From Henriciella sp. (GTDB taxonomy: Bacteria > Pseudomonadota > Alphaproteobacteria > Caulobacterales > Hyphomonadaceae): a DNA stretch of 64,000 bases. This document shows, piece after piece, positions 1 to 9,313 of this stretch (positions are counted from its first letter, which is position 1; every line of letters begins with the position of its first letter). The notes below the pieces were generated by a model. That model saw only the letters and a list, made by a program, of their open reading frames with translations, was not told the DNA's origin and ran no database searches. The stretch spans positions 1-64,000 of the forward strand of contig JABSQA010000003.1 in assembly GCA_013213825.1 (NCBI GenBank), written 5' to 3'. Made by a program: the position numbers and the translations under genes.

Positions 1-261
1 GCGTCTGTCTGGATCTGTGCGGTCCTCCGGGACCAAAACATAGCCGCCGACAAATTCGTCCGGGTCATAGGCGGGCGCTTGAGCGTGAAACGGGCACACA
101 TAAGGTGTGAATGTCGGCTCGAACGTATCCCAGGCTGGGTGTACTTGATCTGGCAGGGTTACCGGATCGATCAGCGGTTCTACCTGGTCCTGTGCTTCGG
201 TTATACCCGCCATCGCAACCAGCAAAATCGCAATGATGAAGGTCTGCCAGATTTTGTTCAT
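1..261 (-). CDS. Secreted protein, possible alpha/beta hydrolase (3' part off the window)
   Basis: An open frame runs from an ATG at 261 on the minus strand to the window edge without a stop (87 codons seen). The first 23 or so residues form a clear signal peptide: MNKIWQ, then a hydrophobic run, then TEAQ as a likely cleavage region. The mature part has a CPFHA segment and a GGYVLVPEDRTDPDR segment. The latter resembles the start of secreted alpha/beta hydrolases of the TAP/S33 type, which often carry a 'CGYVLVPENR' motif. The catalytic serine would lie outside the window, so the hydrolase call is inference. It is exported to the periplasm or beyond. Confidence 0.6.
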   Translation of the reverse strand, partial: MNKIWQTFIIAILLVAMAGITEAQDQVEPLIDPVTLPDQVHPAWDTFEPTFTPYVCPFHAQAPAYDPDEFVGGYVLVPEDRTDPDRR

Positions 262-315
262 GCCCCACTCCCTTTACGACCCCCATTCTCGGTGCGGGTC
301 TCTTTCACAGGCAGC

Positions 316-1344
316 CTAGTCGTCTGGACTGACTTGTACAACGCGGCGGCCAAAATTCTCACCCCGGAATAGACCGCAGAACGCCTCTGGCATGGTTTCG
401 ATACCGCTAAAGCGCTCCTCTTTGAGCTTCAGCTCACCTTTGCCAATCAAACCAGCCATTTCATTCAATGCTGTAGGAAACTCGCGCGCAAAGTCGAACA
501 CGACCAAGCCATGCATCAGCACGCGGTGGGTGATGAAGGGTTTGGTATTGACGATGCCCGGTGTCTCGTCTGGTGACAGATTATAGTCCGCGACCTGTCC
601 GGAAACGCAAATCCGGCCGTTCAGACGCATTTTTGGCAACACGCGGTTGATCATCGCATTGCCGACATTATCAAATAAGAGATCCACGCCTTTTGGCATC
701 GCCTCATCAATGGCCGTGTCTAGGTCCGGCGTTGTTTTGTAATTTATGGCCGCATCAAAACCAGCCTCTTCGACGAGCCAACGGCATTTCTCGTCGCTGC
801 CGGCAACACCTACGACTTGCGCAGCGCCGCCCGCCTTGGCCAATTGCCCTGCGGTGGCACCCACAGGACCCGCCGCAGATGTGATCAAGACGCGATCGCC
901 CTCTGAAAATTTCGCGACGGATTTTAGCCCAAACCAGGCCGTTAAGCCTGGAACACCTAATACGCCAATCCACAAAGAGAGAGGCAGCGCGACAGCGTCT
1001 GGCACTTTGCCAATAAACCCTTTTCCAGACTGTATTGTGTGGGTGCGCCAACCGCCTGCGCAAAAGACTTTTGTGCCGACCGGGTAATCGGCATGTTCTG
1101 AGGCATCGACGACACCGACGCTGAAGCCATCAATGGTCTTGCCGAGAGGGAGCGCGGCGGCATAGCTATCTCCACCGGAAAGACGGGATCGCGTTCCAGG
1201 GTCGACTGAATTCCAAATATGGCGCACGCGGAATTGCTCGGGATTAGGAACGGGGACGGGTTTTTCCACAATCTCGAAATCATTCAGACGCGGGGGGCCA
1301 TCACAATAGCGCTTCAAAACCACTTGTTTCATGAGCTCGGTCAA
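316..1344 (-). CDS. NADP-dependent medium-chain oxidoreductase (MDR family)
   Basis: This is a zinc-free medium-chain dehydrogenase/reductase of the leukotriene B4 dehydrogenase/CurA-like branch, about 342 residues, normal for the family. The N-terminal GroES-like part includes VDPGTRSRL. The Rossmann part carries the nucleotide-binding run AAGPVGATAGQLAK near residue 160, then VDLLFDNVGN. Such enzymes reduce the double bond of enones or prostaglandin-like substrates with NADPH; the natural substrate here is unknown. The start is unclear. GGAGGA lies 5 bases before a TTG at 1344, 2 bases before a GTG at 1347, and 17 before an ATG at 1332 (MKQVVLKRY). I took the TTG on spacing. Confidence 0.85.
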   Translation of the reverse strand: MTELMKQVVLKRYCDGPPRLNDFEIVEKPVPVPNPEQFRVRHIWNSVDPGTRSRLSGGDSYAAALPLGKTIDGFSVGVVDASEHADYPVGTKVFCAGGWRTHTIQSGKGFIGKVPDAVALPLSLWIGVLGVPGLTAWFGLKSVAKFSEGDRVLITSAAGPVGATAGQLAKAGGAAQVVGVAGSDEKCRWLVEEAGFDAAINYKTTPDLDTAIDEAMPKGVDLLFDNVGNAMINRVLPKMRLNGRICVSGQVADYNLSPDETPGIVNTKPFITHRVLMHGLVVFDFAREFPTALNEMAGLIGKGELKLKEERFSGIETMPEAFCGLFRGENFGRRVVQVSPDD

Positions 1345-1475
1345 CACATTCCTCCACGATCGCGAAAACTGGACACGGACCCCGCATGAAATACGTCCAT
1401 GGCGCGGAGTCTATGTGCGACGCTGCGTCAGTCATCCAAAATCAGCAAAGCTAACGGCTAAAACCAGTTGTTCTC

Positions 1476-1491
1476 AGGCTCTTGTGAGCCT
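1476..1491 (+). other. Short stem-loop in the leader of cysD
   Basis: AGGCTC and GAGCCT form a perfect 6-bp stem around a TTGT loop, about 40 bases before the GTG start of cysD. No T-run follows at once, so it is not an obvious terminator. The rest of 1345-1533 shows no tRNA or recognisable riboswitch. The promoter for cysD-cysNC should lie here. Confidence 0.35.
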
Positions 1492-1533
1492 ATTTCACGC
1501 CCAGATAAAATCTGTGAGAATTGAGTTATCCTA

Positions 1534-2436
1534 GTGACCTCCCTGACCCATCTCGATCGGCTTGAAGCCGAATCTATTCATATCATACGTGAAGTTGCGG
1601 CCGTGGCTGAAAATCCAGTCATGCTTTACTCGGTCGGAAAAGATAGTGCGGTGATGCTGCACTTGGCGATGAAGGCGTTTTACCCGAGCGTACCGCCTTT
1701 TCCGCTGATGCATGTCGATACGACTTGGAAGTTTCGCGAAATGATCGCTTTCCGCGACCGCAAGGCCGCTGAGATCGGAATGGATTTGATTGTGCATTCC
1801 AATCAGGAAGGCATTGATGCGGGCGTTGGCCCCTTCACGCACGGATCTTCGCGCCATACTGACATTATGAAGACCCAAGCGCTGAAACAGGCTTTGGACA
1901 AATACAAGTTCGATGTCGCCTTTGGCGGAGCGCGCCGCGATGAAGAGAAATCACGCGCGAAAGAGCGGGTCTTCTCGTTCAGAACCGCGGAACACCGTTG
2001 GGATCCAAAAAACCAACGTCCCGAACTTTGGAACCTCTACAATGCGCGGATCAATCCAGGCGAAAGCATTCGTTGCTTCCCGATCTCGAATTGGACGGAG
2101 CTGGATATTTGGCAATATATCCGCCGCGAACAGATTGAGATTGTACCACTTTATTATGCCGACAAGCGTCCCGTGGTCGAATGGGAAGGCAGTCTGATCA
2201 TGGTCGATGATGACCGCGTGCCTCCCGAACTGGCGAAAACGGCGGTCGAAAAATCCGTGCGGTTTCGGACACTCGGATGTTACCCGCTCACCGGCGCCGT
2301 GGAAAGCACCGCGGATACGTTGGAAGATATTATCCAGGAAATGTTGCTGACCACTTCATCAGAGCGCCAAGGCCGCACGATTGACCGGGATCAATCGGCG
2401 TCGATGGAAAAGAAAAAGCAAGAGGGTTATTTCTAA
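1534..2436 (+). CDS. cysD: Sulfate adenylyltransferase subunit 2
   Basis: CysD is the ATP-pyrophosphatase subunit of ATP sulfurylase. With the GTPase CysN it makes adenosine 5'-phosphosulfate from ATP and sulfate, the first step of assimilatory sulfate activation, in the cytoplasm. The 300-residue length is normal. The PP-loop SVGKDSAVM sits near residue 33, and [16 protein letters not shown] and LGCYPLTGA are typical of the family. The start is GTG at 1534; an in-frame stop lies just upstream and no closer ATG fits the family N-terminus ([12 protein letters not shown]). Its stop overlaps the cysNC start by one base (TAATG), indicating coupled translation. Confidence 0.97.
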   Translation: MTSLTHLDRLEAESIHIIREVAAVAENPVMLYSVGKDSAVMLHLAMKAFYPSVPPFPLMHVDTTWKFREMIAFRDRKAAEIGMDLIVHSNQEGIDAGVGPFTHGSSRHTDIMKTQALKQALDKYKFDVAFGGARRDEEKSRAKERVFSFRTAEHRWDPKNQRPELWNLYNARINPGESIRCFPISNWTELDIWQYIRREQIEIVPLYYADKRPVVEWEGSLIMVDDDRVPPELAKTAVEKSVRFRTLGCYPLTGAVESTADTLEDIIQEMLLTTSSERQGRTIDRDQSASMEKKKQEGYF

Positions 2437-4343
2437 TGTCCCATATCGACTCCCTCATCGCTGAAGACATCTCCGCTTATCTCGAGGCGCACGAAAACAA
2501 GTCCCTCCTTCGTTTCATTACCTGTGGCAGTGTAGATGATGGCAAATCGACATTGATTGGCCGCTTGCTTTATGATTCCAAAATGATCTTCGAAGATCAG
2601 CTTGACGCCCTTGAAAGCGACTCGAAGAAACACGGGACCCAAGGTGAGAATATCGATTTCGCGCTTCTGGTCGATGGTCTGTCTGCCGAGCGCGAGCAGG
2701 GTATCACGATAGATGTCGCCTATCGGTTCTTCTCCACCGACCGACGCAAATTCATCGTGGCGGATACGCCTGGCCATGAACAATATACGCGCAATATGGC
2801 GACAGGCGCATCAACGGCCGATCTCGCTATTTTGATGATTGACGCGCGCAAAGGCGTTCTAACCCAGACGCGACGCCATAGCTTCATTGCAAGTTCGCTT
2901 GGCATTCGCAAACTGGTCCTGGCGATCAATAAGATGGATTTGGTCGACTATGATGAGGCGGTTTACACTCGCATCGAGCAAGACTTCTTGGAATTTGCTG
3001 AAGAATTATCGGCGGGCATCGAAATCCAAGCCATTCCAATGTCGGCCTTGGCCGGGGATAATATCACCGAGAATTCTGAAAATATGACCTGGTATCAAGG
3101 TCCACCTTTGATGGAATATCTCGAAACGGTCCCGGTGGATGATCAGCGTGTGAGCGCGCCATTTCGGATGCCTGTTCAGTGGGTCAATCGGCCCAATCTC
3201 GACTTTCGCGGATTCTCGGGACAAATCGCCTCTGGTACGGTGAAGCCTGGTGACCGGGTCAAAACGCTACCGAGCGCGAAGGAGACCGTGATTGAGCGGA
3301 TCGTCGTACATGGCGGCGATCTGAAAGAAGCCGTCGCGGGCCAATCGGTCACGCTGACCTTCGCCGATGAAGTCGACACCTCGCGTGGCGATGTGATTTG
3401 TGCCGCTGGCGAGCCCGCTGAAGTCGCAGACCAGTTTCAAGCGCGCGTCTTATGGATGGCCGATGCGGAAATGCTACCAGGACGCCGGTATCTTTTGAAG
3501 ATTGGCGCCAAGACGGTGACTGCGACCGTGCTCGATCTTAAATTCGGGATCGACGTCAACACGCTACAGGACAAACCTTCCAAGACGCTGGGATTGAACG
3601 ATTTCGGCGTCATCACGCTAGCGCTGGATCAGGCCATTGCGTTCGATCCTTATGACATCAACCGTGAGACGGGTGGCTTTATTCTGATTGACCGGATGAC
3701 CAATAATACGGTTGGACTGTGTCTGCTCGATTTCGCCTTGCGTCGCGCCGGTAACATTCACTGGCAGGCTTTGGACGTCGACCGCACCGCTTTGGCAACG
3801 CAGAAAGAACAGAAACCCGCGGTGCTTTGGTTCACCGGTCTGTCTGGGTCGGGCAAGTCGACCATTGCCAATGCGCTACAACAGAAACTGTTCGCCATGG
3901 GCAAGCATACTTTTGTGCTGGATGGGGATAATGTCCGACACGGTCTCAACCGGGATCTTGGTTTCACCGATGCCGACCGAGTGGAGAATATTCGTCGTGT
4001 CTCGAACGTTTCTAAATTGATGAGTGATGCGGGGCTGATCACCTTGGTCAGCTTCATCTCGCCATTCCGGTCGGAACGACAAATGGCGCGCAATATGATG
4101 GCCGAAGGCGAGTTCGTCGAAATTTTCGTCGACACGCCGCTTTCCGTTGCGGAAGAACGAGATGTTAAAGGTCTGTACAAGCGGGCGCGTGCCGGGGAGA
4201 TCAAAAATTTCACCGGGCTAGATAGTCCGTACGAAGCGCCGCAGAATCCTGAAATCACTATCAATACAGTGCAGATGAGCGCCGAGGATGCAGCGGATCA
4301 AATCATTAATTGGATGCGCGAGCGCGGATGGTTTGAGGTCTAA
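2436..4343 (+). CDS. cysNC: Bifunctional sulfate adenylyltransferase subunit 1 / APS kinase
   Basis: This is the fused CysN-CysC protein of 635 residues. The N-terminal two thirds form the GTPase subunit of ATP sulfurylase: G1 [15 protein letters not shown] near residue 31, [12 protein letters not shown] (G3) and NKMDL (G4). The C-terminal part from about residue 455 is adenylylsulfate kinase, with P-loop GLSGSGKST and the [15 protein letters not shown] motif. Together with CysD it converts sulfate to PAPS. Both halves keep their nucleotide-binding motifs, so both activities should be intact. It forms a two-gene operon with cysD; no cysH or cysI is in the window. Confidence 0.97.
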   Translation: MSHIDSLIAEDISAYLEAHENKSLLRFITCGSVDDGKSTLIGRLLYDSKMIFEDQLDALESDSKKHGTQGENIDFALLVDGLSAEREQGITIDVAYRFFSTDRRKFIVADTPGHEQYTRNMATGASTADLAILMIDARKGVLTQTRRHSFIASSLGIRKLVLAINKMDLVDYDEAVYTRIEQDFLEFAEELSAGIEIQAIPMSALAGDNITENSENMTWYQGPPLMEYLETVPVDDQRVSAPFRMPVQWVNRPNLDFRGFSGQIASGTVKPGDRVKTLPSAKETVIERIVVHGGDLKEAVAGQSVTLTFADEVDTSRGDVICAAGEPAEVADQFQARVLWMADAEMLPGRRYLLKIGAKTVTATVLDLKFGIDVNTLQDKPSKTLGLNDFGVITLALDQAIAFDPYDINRETGGFILIDRMTNNTVGLCLLDFALRRAGNIHWQALDVDRTALATQKEQKPAVLWFTGLSGSGKSTIANALQQKLFAMGKHTFVLDGDNVRHGLNRDLGFTDADRVENIRRVSNVSKLMSDAGLITLVSFISPFRSERQMARNMMAEGEFVEIFVDTPLSVAEERDVKGLYKRARAGEIKNFTGLDSPYEAPQNPEITINTVQMSAEDAADQIINWMRERGWFEV

Positions 4344-4352
4344 GAAAGCGCG

Positions 4353-6158
4353 TTAGGTTGCCAACGCTTCTTTCTTTTCCTCGATTTCCATCCAATCCAG
4401 TTCGGCTTGTTCCAATTCTGCGCGCGCGGCTTCCAGGCGGGTATTGATGCGTTGGAATTCGTCTGGATTTTCATTGAATAGATTTGGATCGGATAGACCG
4501 TTTTCGAGCTCAGAAATTTCGGATTCTAAGCGCGGCATGGCCTCTTCAACTTCTTTCAGACGGTGCTGATCTTTGAAGCTCAGTTTTGTTGGTTTCTTAT
4601 CGCTGCTCGTTTTTGGCTTCGCGGCTTTGGGCTTTTTCTCTGCCTTGCGGGCTTTGCCGGGCTGACCTTTAATCTGCGACTGCGCGTCGCTCCAACCACC
4701 AGCGGTTTCGACCCATGCGCCTTCCCCAAGCGGCACGAGGCATGATGTCACCGTCGCGTCGAGAAAGGCGCGGTCGTGGCTGACCAAGATCAAAGTGCCC
4801 TCAAAATTGAGCAGCATGTCTTCGAGCAAATCCAAGGTTTGCATGTCGAGATCATTGGTCGGCTCGTCGAGCACCAGAACATCTGTCGATTGCGCCAAAG
4901 CGATTGCCAGGGTGAGGCGGTTGCGTTCACCGCCAGACAGCGCAGCTACGACTTGTCGCAACTGGTCCGGTTTGAAGAGGAAGTCTTTGGCATAGGCGGC
5001 GACGTGACGTTGTTTGCCTTGCACCATGATACTGTCGCCGCCTTGCGGCGCTAAAGCTTCCCAAAGTGTATCCTTCGGTCGAAGCGTATCACGGGTTTGA
5101 TCGAGATAAGTGATGCGCAGGGCGGGGTTGAGTTTGACATTGCCGCTATCGCGCTCGAGCTCGCCCAGCATTAACTTCAACAATGTGGTTTTACCGACGC
5201 CATTGGGACCAATCAGACCCACCCGATCGCCACGCAAAATTTTGAAGTCTAAGCCCTCGACGATTTTGAGATCGCCATAGGCTTTGCTGAGTCCGAACGT
5301 CTCAATCACTTTTCGCGACTGATGCCCGGCATCTTCCGCACTGATCCCAGCTTTGGCTTTTTGGGCGACAATGGCAGCTTTACGTCGAGCGGCTTCCGCG
5401 CGCATGGCTTTCAGCTTGTGGAGGCGGCCCATATTCCGCGCCCGTCGTCCTGTGACACCGCGCTGCAACCAATGCTCTTCAGCTTTCAATTGGGTTTTGA
5501 GTTTCTCAAGCTGGCGGATCTCAGCCTCTTCAATCTCTTCCGCCCAGCGCTCAAAATCGCCGTAACCTTTTGGGCTTTTTAGCACCACGCCATCGCGCAA
5601 CCAAAGCGTGTTGGTTGTGACATTCTCCATAAATCTGCGATCGTGACTGACCAGGAGGACTGCGCCGTTAAACCCCATCAAGCGGGTTTCCAGCGTCTCG
5701 ATCATTGGCACATCGAGATGGTTGGTCGGTTCGTCGAGCAAAAGAATTCCGGGAGCAACCGCAAAGGCTTTAGCGAGCGCGGCGCGGCGGATCTGCCCGC
5801 CAGATAGGATGTTCGGGGTCGCGCTGGGATCAACACCAAAATGGCCGAGCTCGGCTTCGGCCTGCCAAGCTTCGGCGCCGCTTGATTGCGCGTAGTCGAG
5901 AACGGTCTGATAGTCACTTAAGTCAGGTTCTTGGTCGACCTTGGTGATCACGGTGCCAGGGTGGATCCAAAGTTCACCATCATCTGGTTCGTGACGCCCA
6001 GTGATGAGGCGCATCAGGGTCGACTTACCAGCACCATTGCGCCCGACCAAAGCCGCACGCTCGCCCTTTGCCAATGTGAAGGTCACGCCCTCGAAAAGGG
6101 GTTTCCCACCAAAAGCGAGACGGACATCTGTCATGGTTAGAATTGGTAAGGCAGACAT
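4353..6158 (-). CDS. uup: ABC-F family ATPase Uup
   Basis: A soluble ABC-F protein of 601 residues with two ATP-binding cassettes and no membrane segments. Cassette one has GRNGAGKSTL (about residue 38), the signature LSGGQ and LLLDEPTNHLD. Cassette two has GPNGVGKTTLL, the signature ALSGGERNRL and LVLDEPTNDLD. A basic Ala/Lys/Pro linker (about 500-530) leads to a C-terminal coiled-coil domain (LESEISELENGL and following), which marks Uup rather than EttA. Uup-type proteins act on ribosomes and influence DNA recombination and transposon excision. It converges on cysNC, with 9 bases between the two stops. Confidence 0.9.
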   Translation of the reverse strand: MSALPILTMTDVRLAFGGKPLFEGVTFTLAKGERAALVGRNGAGKSTLMRLITGRHEPDDGELWIHPGTVITKVDQEPDLSDYQTVLDYAQSSGAEAWQAEAELGHFGVDPSATPNILSGGQIRRAALAKAFAVAPGILLLDEPTNHLDVPMIETLETRLMGFNGAVLLVSHDRRFMENVTTNTLWLRDGVVLKSPKGYGDFERWAEEIEEAEIRQLEKLKTQLKAEEHWLQRGVTGRRARNMGRLHKLKAMRAEAARRKAAIVAQKAKAGISAEDAGHQSRKVIETFGLSKAYGDLKIVEGLDFKILRGDRVGLIGPNGVGKTTLLKLMLGELERDSGNVKLNPALRITYLDQTRDTLRPKDTLWEALAPQGGDSIMVQGKQRHVAAYAKDFLFKPDQLRQVVAALSGGERNRLTLAIALAQSTDVLVLDEPTNDLDMQTLDLLEDMLLNFEGTLILVSHDRAFLDATVTSCLVPLGEGAWVETAGGWSDAQSQIKGQPGKARKAEKKPKAAKPKTSSDKKPTKLSFKDQHRLKEVEEAMPRLESEISELENGLSDPNLFNENPDEFQRINTRLEAARAELEQAELDWMEIEEKKEALAT

Positions 6159-6227
6159 GGAAACGGTGTTTGCGCTGCTACTGCGAACAGGTCAATCTTT
6201 ACGCTCAGGATCTCGTCCCGTTTGCGA

Positions 6228-7061
6228 TTACGCCTTCAGCTTATAGCCCGATCGCAGCATCCACCAAACGCCGGCCGAAGCCGCGAAAGCGACGGCGCCG
6301 CTGACCACCATGCCGGTCAGGATGTTCGAATTCGCGGCGTCCAAAAAGCCATAGCGGAAGCCATCGATCAGAAAGAAAATCGGATCAAAGTAAGCCAGCG
6401 ATTTAAACGGCTCGACCAAAACATTGATGTCGTAAAATGTCCCCGACAAGAAGGTCAGAGGGACAATCACGAAGTTAGAGACCGCCGCTAAGTGATCAAA
6501 CTTGTCGGCCCAGATGCCGCCCATTGCGCCAATCGCAGCCAGGAAAATGGTTGCCATTAGGCCGAACCAGATCACTGGCCAAATGTGTACTACAGAGAGA
6601 TTGGCGAGGCCGCTAAAATGAATGCCAATCGCGGCGATGAGGCCAACCATGATCCCGCGCGTGGCGGCGCCGAAGATGAAACCGATGGTCAATTCAAGGG
6701 GCGATAGCGGTGGCATTAGGAAATCCACCTGGCTGCCTTGCACCTTGGCGATGGTCAGCGAGCTGGACGAGTTTTGAAACGCGTTTTGCAGCATCGACAT
6801 GACGATCAGGCCGGGCGCCAAAAAGCTATTATAGTCTAGTCCGGCGAAATCACCGGACAATTCCCCACGATTGCCAAAGGCCAGCTTAAACACTGTCATG
6901 AACAGCAAAGTGGAGACCACCGGCGCCAAGAGCGTTTGCATCCAGACCTTCATAAAACGGCCTACTTCTCGTTTATAGAGGGTCCATAAGCCGAGCCAGT
7001 TGACCGCCCCATAAGTGCGAGGTTTCGGCGCGGATAACACAGTATGAGATGAATCGGGCAT
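6228..7061 (-). CDS. ABC-2 type transporter permease
   Basis: A 277-residue inner-membrane protein with about six hydrophobic segments and the ABC-2 permease layout. LYKREVGRFMKVWMQTLLAP at the N-terminus and the late PLTFLSGTFYDINVL segment are typical of the YadH/NodJ/DrrB family of export permeases. Such subunits work with a separate ATPase, which is not adjacent here; Uup next door lacks the features of a transport ATPase and is an unlikely partner. The substrate cannot be read from sequence. It is divergent from gcrA, so the two share the 7062-7266 control region. Confidence 0.85.
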   Translation of the reverse strand: MPDSSHTVLSAPKPRTYGAVNWLGLWTLYKREVGRFMKVWMQTLLAPVVSTLLFMTVFKLAFGNRGELSGDFAGLDYNSFLAPGLIVMSMLQNAFQNSSSSLTIAKVQGSQVDFLMPPLSPLELTIGFIFGAATRGIMVGLIAAIGIHFSGLANLSVVHIWPVIWFGLMATIFLAAIGAMGGIWADKFDHLAAVSNFVIVPLTFLSGTFYDINVLVEPFKSLAYFDPIFFLIDGFRYGFLDAANSNILTGMVVSGAVAFAASAGVWWMLRSGYKLKA

Positions 7062-7080
7062 GACCGCACATTTAAGAGGT

Positions 7081-7200
7081 GACTCGCGCTTTGGCGATAG
7101 GTTAAAATCTATCCACAGCTGCTACTATATATTGATTGGCTGTGGACAGAGGTTATCAGCATCTTGTGTTTCATTTCGCCCCTGCTACGATATATAGCGT
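7081..7200. promoter_or_regulatory. Shared control region of gcrA and the ABC permease, with DnaA-box-like inverted repeat
   Basis: A GANTC site (GACTC) is at 7081-7085. An inverted repeat has 8-bp perfect arms, TCCACAGC at 7112-7119 and GCTGTGGA at 7139-7146. The left arm is part of CTATCCACA (7109-7117), one base away from the DnaA box TTATCCACA. Two near-identical 14-mers, CTGCTACTATATAT (7119) and CTGCTACGATATAT (7182), lie 63 bases apart in the same orientation. In Caulobacter, gcrA transcription is activated by DnaA, which fits this layout; binding here is inference. Confidence 0.5.
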
Positions 7201-7266
7201 TAGAGCGGGGCTGGTGGCGACGCTCATATCAATATCTAGGGGCTGCCAAAGAGCGGGGTTTTGCGC

Positions 7267-7794
7267 ATGGCGTGGACTGAAGATCGAGTAGAAGTACTAA
7301 AGAAGCTATGGGCAGAGGGTCATTCGGCCAGCCAAATAGCCAAAGAACTCGGCGGCGTAACGCGCAACGCCGTCATCGGAAAGGTACACCGTTTGGGACT
7401 TTCTGGGCGGGCAACGCCGTCGCGTCCGGTCAAACGTCCACCGCGTTTGGCGCGTCCGAAGCCGCGCGTGCAACCAGATGGCAGCGTCATCACGCCAAAA
7501 CCACAGCGTGTTGTGGCTGAACCAGACCTCAAACAGGTCGAAAAAACAGCCATGCTCACGACGCTACCACCACAACCTCTCGCAGATGGCGAAGCGGCCA
7601 CCATTTTGACCTTGCGCGACAGCATGTGCAAATGGCCGATTGGCGACCCAGCTGATCCCAAATTCGCGTTTTGCGGCCGTAAAGCCACATGTGGCCCCTA
7701 CTGCGCGGAGCATGCGAAGATCGCATTCCAGCCTGCAAAGAAGCGCGAAAAGAAAAAAGCCGATTACGACTATGTCCGTAAGATTGCTGGCTAA
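7267..7794 (+). CDS. gcrA: Cell-cycle regulator GcrA
   Basis: GcrA is a sigma-70 cofactor that activates promoters carrying CcrM-methylated GANTC sites, controlling division and polarity genes in Caulobacter-type bacteria. The N-terminus MAWTEDRVEVLKKLW followed by GVTRNAVIGKVHRLGLSGR is the diagnostic helix-turn-helix. A Pro/Arg/Lys-rich linker follows, then a C-terminal domain with cysteines (DSMCKWPIGDP, FCGRKATCGPYCAEH) that contacts sigma-70. Length is 175 residues, the family norm. ATG 7267 matches the Caulobacter N-terminus better than the TTG two codons upstream. GANTC sites before mraZ and ftsZ in this window are plausible targets. Confidence 0.93.
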   Translation: MAWTEDRVEVLKKLWAEGHSASQIAKELGGVTRNAVIGKVHRLGLSGRATPSRPVKRPPRLARPKPRVQPDGSVITPKPQRVVAEPDLKQVEKTAMLTTLPPQPLADGEAATILTLRDSMCKWPIGDPADPKFAFCGRKATCGPYCAEHAKIAFQPAKKREKKKADYDYVRKIAG

Positions 7795-7827
7795 TTGCCG
7801 CGAGGCATTTCGGTGATGAAAGCAAGG

Positions 7828-7856
7828 CGGCTCGGGATCTCCCGAGCCGTTTTTTC
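7828..7856 (+). terminator. Rho-independent terminator of gcrA
   Basis: CGGCTCGGG and CCCGAGCCG form a perfect 9-bp GC-rich stem around an ATCT loop, followed directly by six T residues. It lies about 30 bases after the gcrA stop. Confidence 0.92.
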
Positions 7857-7978
7857 TTTGTTTTGACGCATGACGCGCTTTGAGGGAGTCGGCAGTTAAC
7901 GACCCTAGCTCTTAAACAAACCAAGCGGTTTTCATATTTGACTTCCCTGATTTGACGATTTCCCGCATAGCCCGACAA

Positions 7979-9193
7979 ATGCTGAGTTTTCTGCGTGATA
8001 ATGGGCGATGGATTTCAGGGGGCTTCTTGCTCACCTTCTTTTCGTCATTTGGGCAAACCTTTTTTATCGGTCTGTCGGGCGAGGAGCTGCGGGCCAAGTT
8101 CCAGCTGACCGATGGGGAATTTGGCGGCATCTATATGATCGCCACGATTGGCAGCGCGCTGACCTTGCCGTTTTTGGGGCGAACCTTGGATCACATGCCG
8201 GGTTGGAAAGTTGCGCGATTTGTCATTCCGGCTCTTGCAGGCGCGTGTCTGCTCATGGCCTTCGCACCGTCAATTTTGGTTTTGGTGCTCGCCCTCTATT
8301 TATTGCGTCTCTTCGGTCAGGGCATGATGACCCATACGGCATATACCGAAATTGGTCGTTGGTATGTCGCCAATCGCGGTCGCGCGACGTCACTGATCGT
8401 CCCAGGACATCAGACCGGCGAAGCCTTGTTGCCCATTGGTTTTACAATCGTTGCGGTTGGCCTGGGGTGGCAAGCGGGCTGGCTGATCGCAGCAGGCCTT
8501 CTACTGCTCTTCGCCATGCCGATGATCCTATCGCTCTGGCGGGTTGAGCGTACGCCGCAAGCCAGCGATCCAGATCTCACGCAAGCGCGCCTTGGCCCAG
8601 ATAAAACGGTCGCACAAGTGGCTGCGGATCCGATCTTTTATGCCTTATTGGTCGGTGTGCTCGCACCGCCCTTTATTGGGACGACGATCTTTTTCCACCA
8701 AGACTATCTGATCGAATTGCGGGGATATGATGCGCTCGCCTTCGCCGCAGCCTTTCCGATCATGGCGATCACGACGGTCGTCTTTTCTCTGATGAGCGGT
8801 CAGCTGATTGATCGGTTCGGCGCTATTCGTTTGCTGCCATTCTATTTGATCCCGCTTTGTTGTGCCTGTCTTACGGTCGGCTTGCTGACGCCCTTATGGG
8901 GCATTTATGCTTTCATGTTTCTGGTCGGCGTGAGTTATGGCTTTACCGCACCGCTGATCGGAGCCTTGTGGCCAGAGGTTTACGGGGTTCGGAATTTAGG
9001 CTCTGTGCGAGCCATCGCGGTCGCTGCAGGTGTTGCGTCGACGGCGATTGGGCCTGGCCTAACTGGCTATCTTATCGATCGCGGGGTCACTTTGCCGACG
9101 CAAATGCTGTATCTCAGTGGCTGGTGCATCGTAGCGAGTGGAGTCTTAGCTCTGGTCTCGCCGGTTATTCTGCGGCGGACTGCTGAAGCCTAA
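7979..9193 (+). CDS. Major facilitator superfamily transporter
   Basis: A 12-helix inner-membrane carrier of about 404 residues. The N-terminal run RWISGGFLLTFFSSFGQTFF matches a proteobacterial MFS subfamily of unknown substrate. A conserved loop after helix two (GRTLDHMPGWKVAR) and another after helix eight (GQLIDRFGAIRLLP) are the MFS signature loops in each half. ATG 7979 gives the family N-terminus (MLSFLRDNGRW); a TTG at 7952 would add nine residues. I see no strong ribosome site for either. It stands alone between the gcrA terminator and a reverse-strand terminator. Confidence 0.88.
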   Translation: MLSFLRDNGRWISGGFLLTFFSSFGQTFFIGLSGEELRAKFQLTDGEFGGIYMIATIGSALTLPFLGRTLDHMPGWKVARFVIPALAGACLLMAFAPSILVLVLALYLLRLFGQGMMTHTAYTEIGRWYVANRGRATSLIVPGHQTGEALLPIGFTIVAVGLGWQAGWLIAAGLLLLFAMPMILSLWRVERTPQASDPDLTQARLGPDKTVAQVAADPIFYALLVGVLAPPFIGTTIFFHQDYLIELRGYDALAFAAAFPIMAITTVVFSLMSGQLIDRFGAIRLLPFYLIPLCCACLTVGLLTPLWGIYAFMFLVGVSYGFTAPLIGALWPEVYGVRNLGSVRAIAVAAGVASTAIGPGLTGYLIDRGVTLPTQMLYLSGWCIVASGVLALVSPVILRRTAEA

Positions 9194-9207
9194 TCGAGCG
9201 CGCGCTC

Positions 9208-9256
9208 AAAAAGAAAAGACCGCTGCGGACCGATTAAATCGATCAGCGCAGCGGTC
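9208..9256 (-). terminator. Terminator of the TorF-type porin gene (minus strand)
   Basis: GACCGCTGCG (9218-9227) pairs perfectly with CGCAGCGGTC (9247-9256). Read on the minus strand the stem is followed by TTTTCTTTTT (9217-9208). This placement ends the gene at 9314-9967; read on the plus strand it lacks a T-run. Confidence 0.8.
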
Positions 9257-9313
9257 AGTCAAACCCCGCCCAAGACAGGAGGGCAACAGGCGGGCTTGAA
9301 GCCTAAATCAGGC

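Noticed and set aside
4353-6158. Uup considered as the ATPase partner of the ABC-2 permease at 6228
   Set aside because: Its two fused cassettes, interdomain linker and C-terminal coiled coil identify an ABC-F protein, which does not energise transport.
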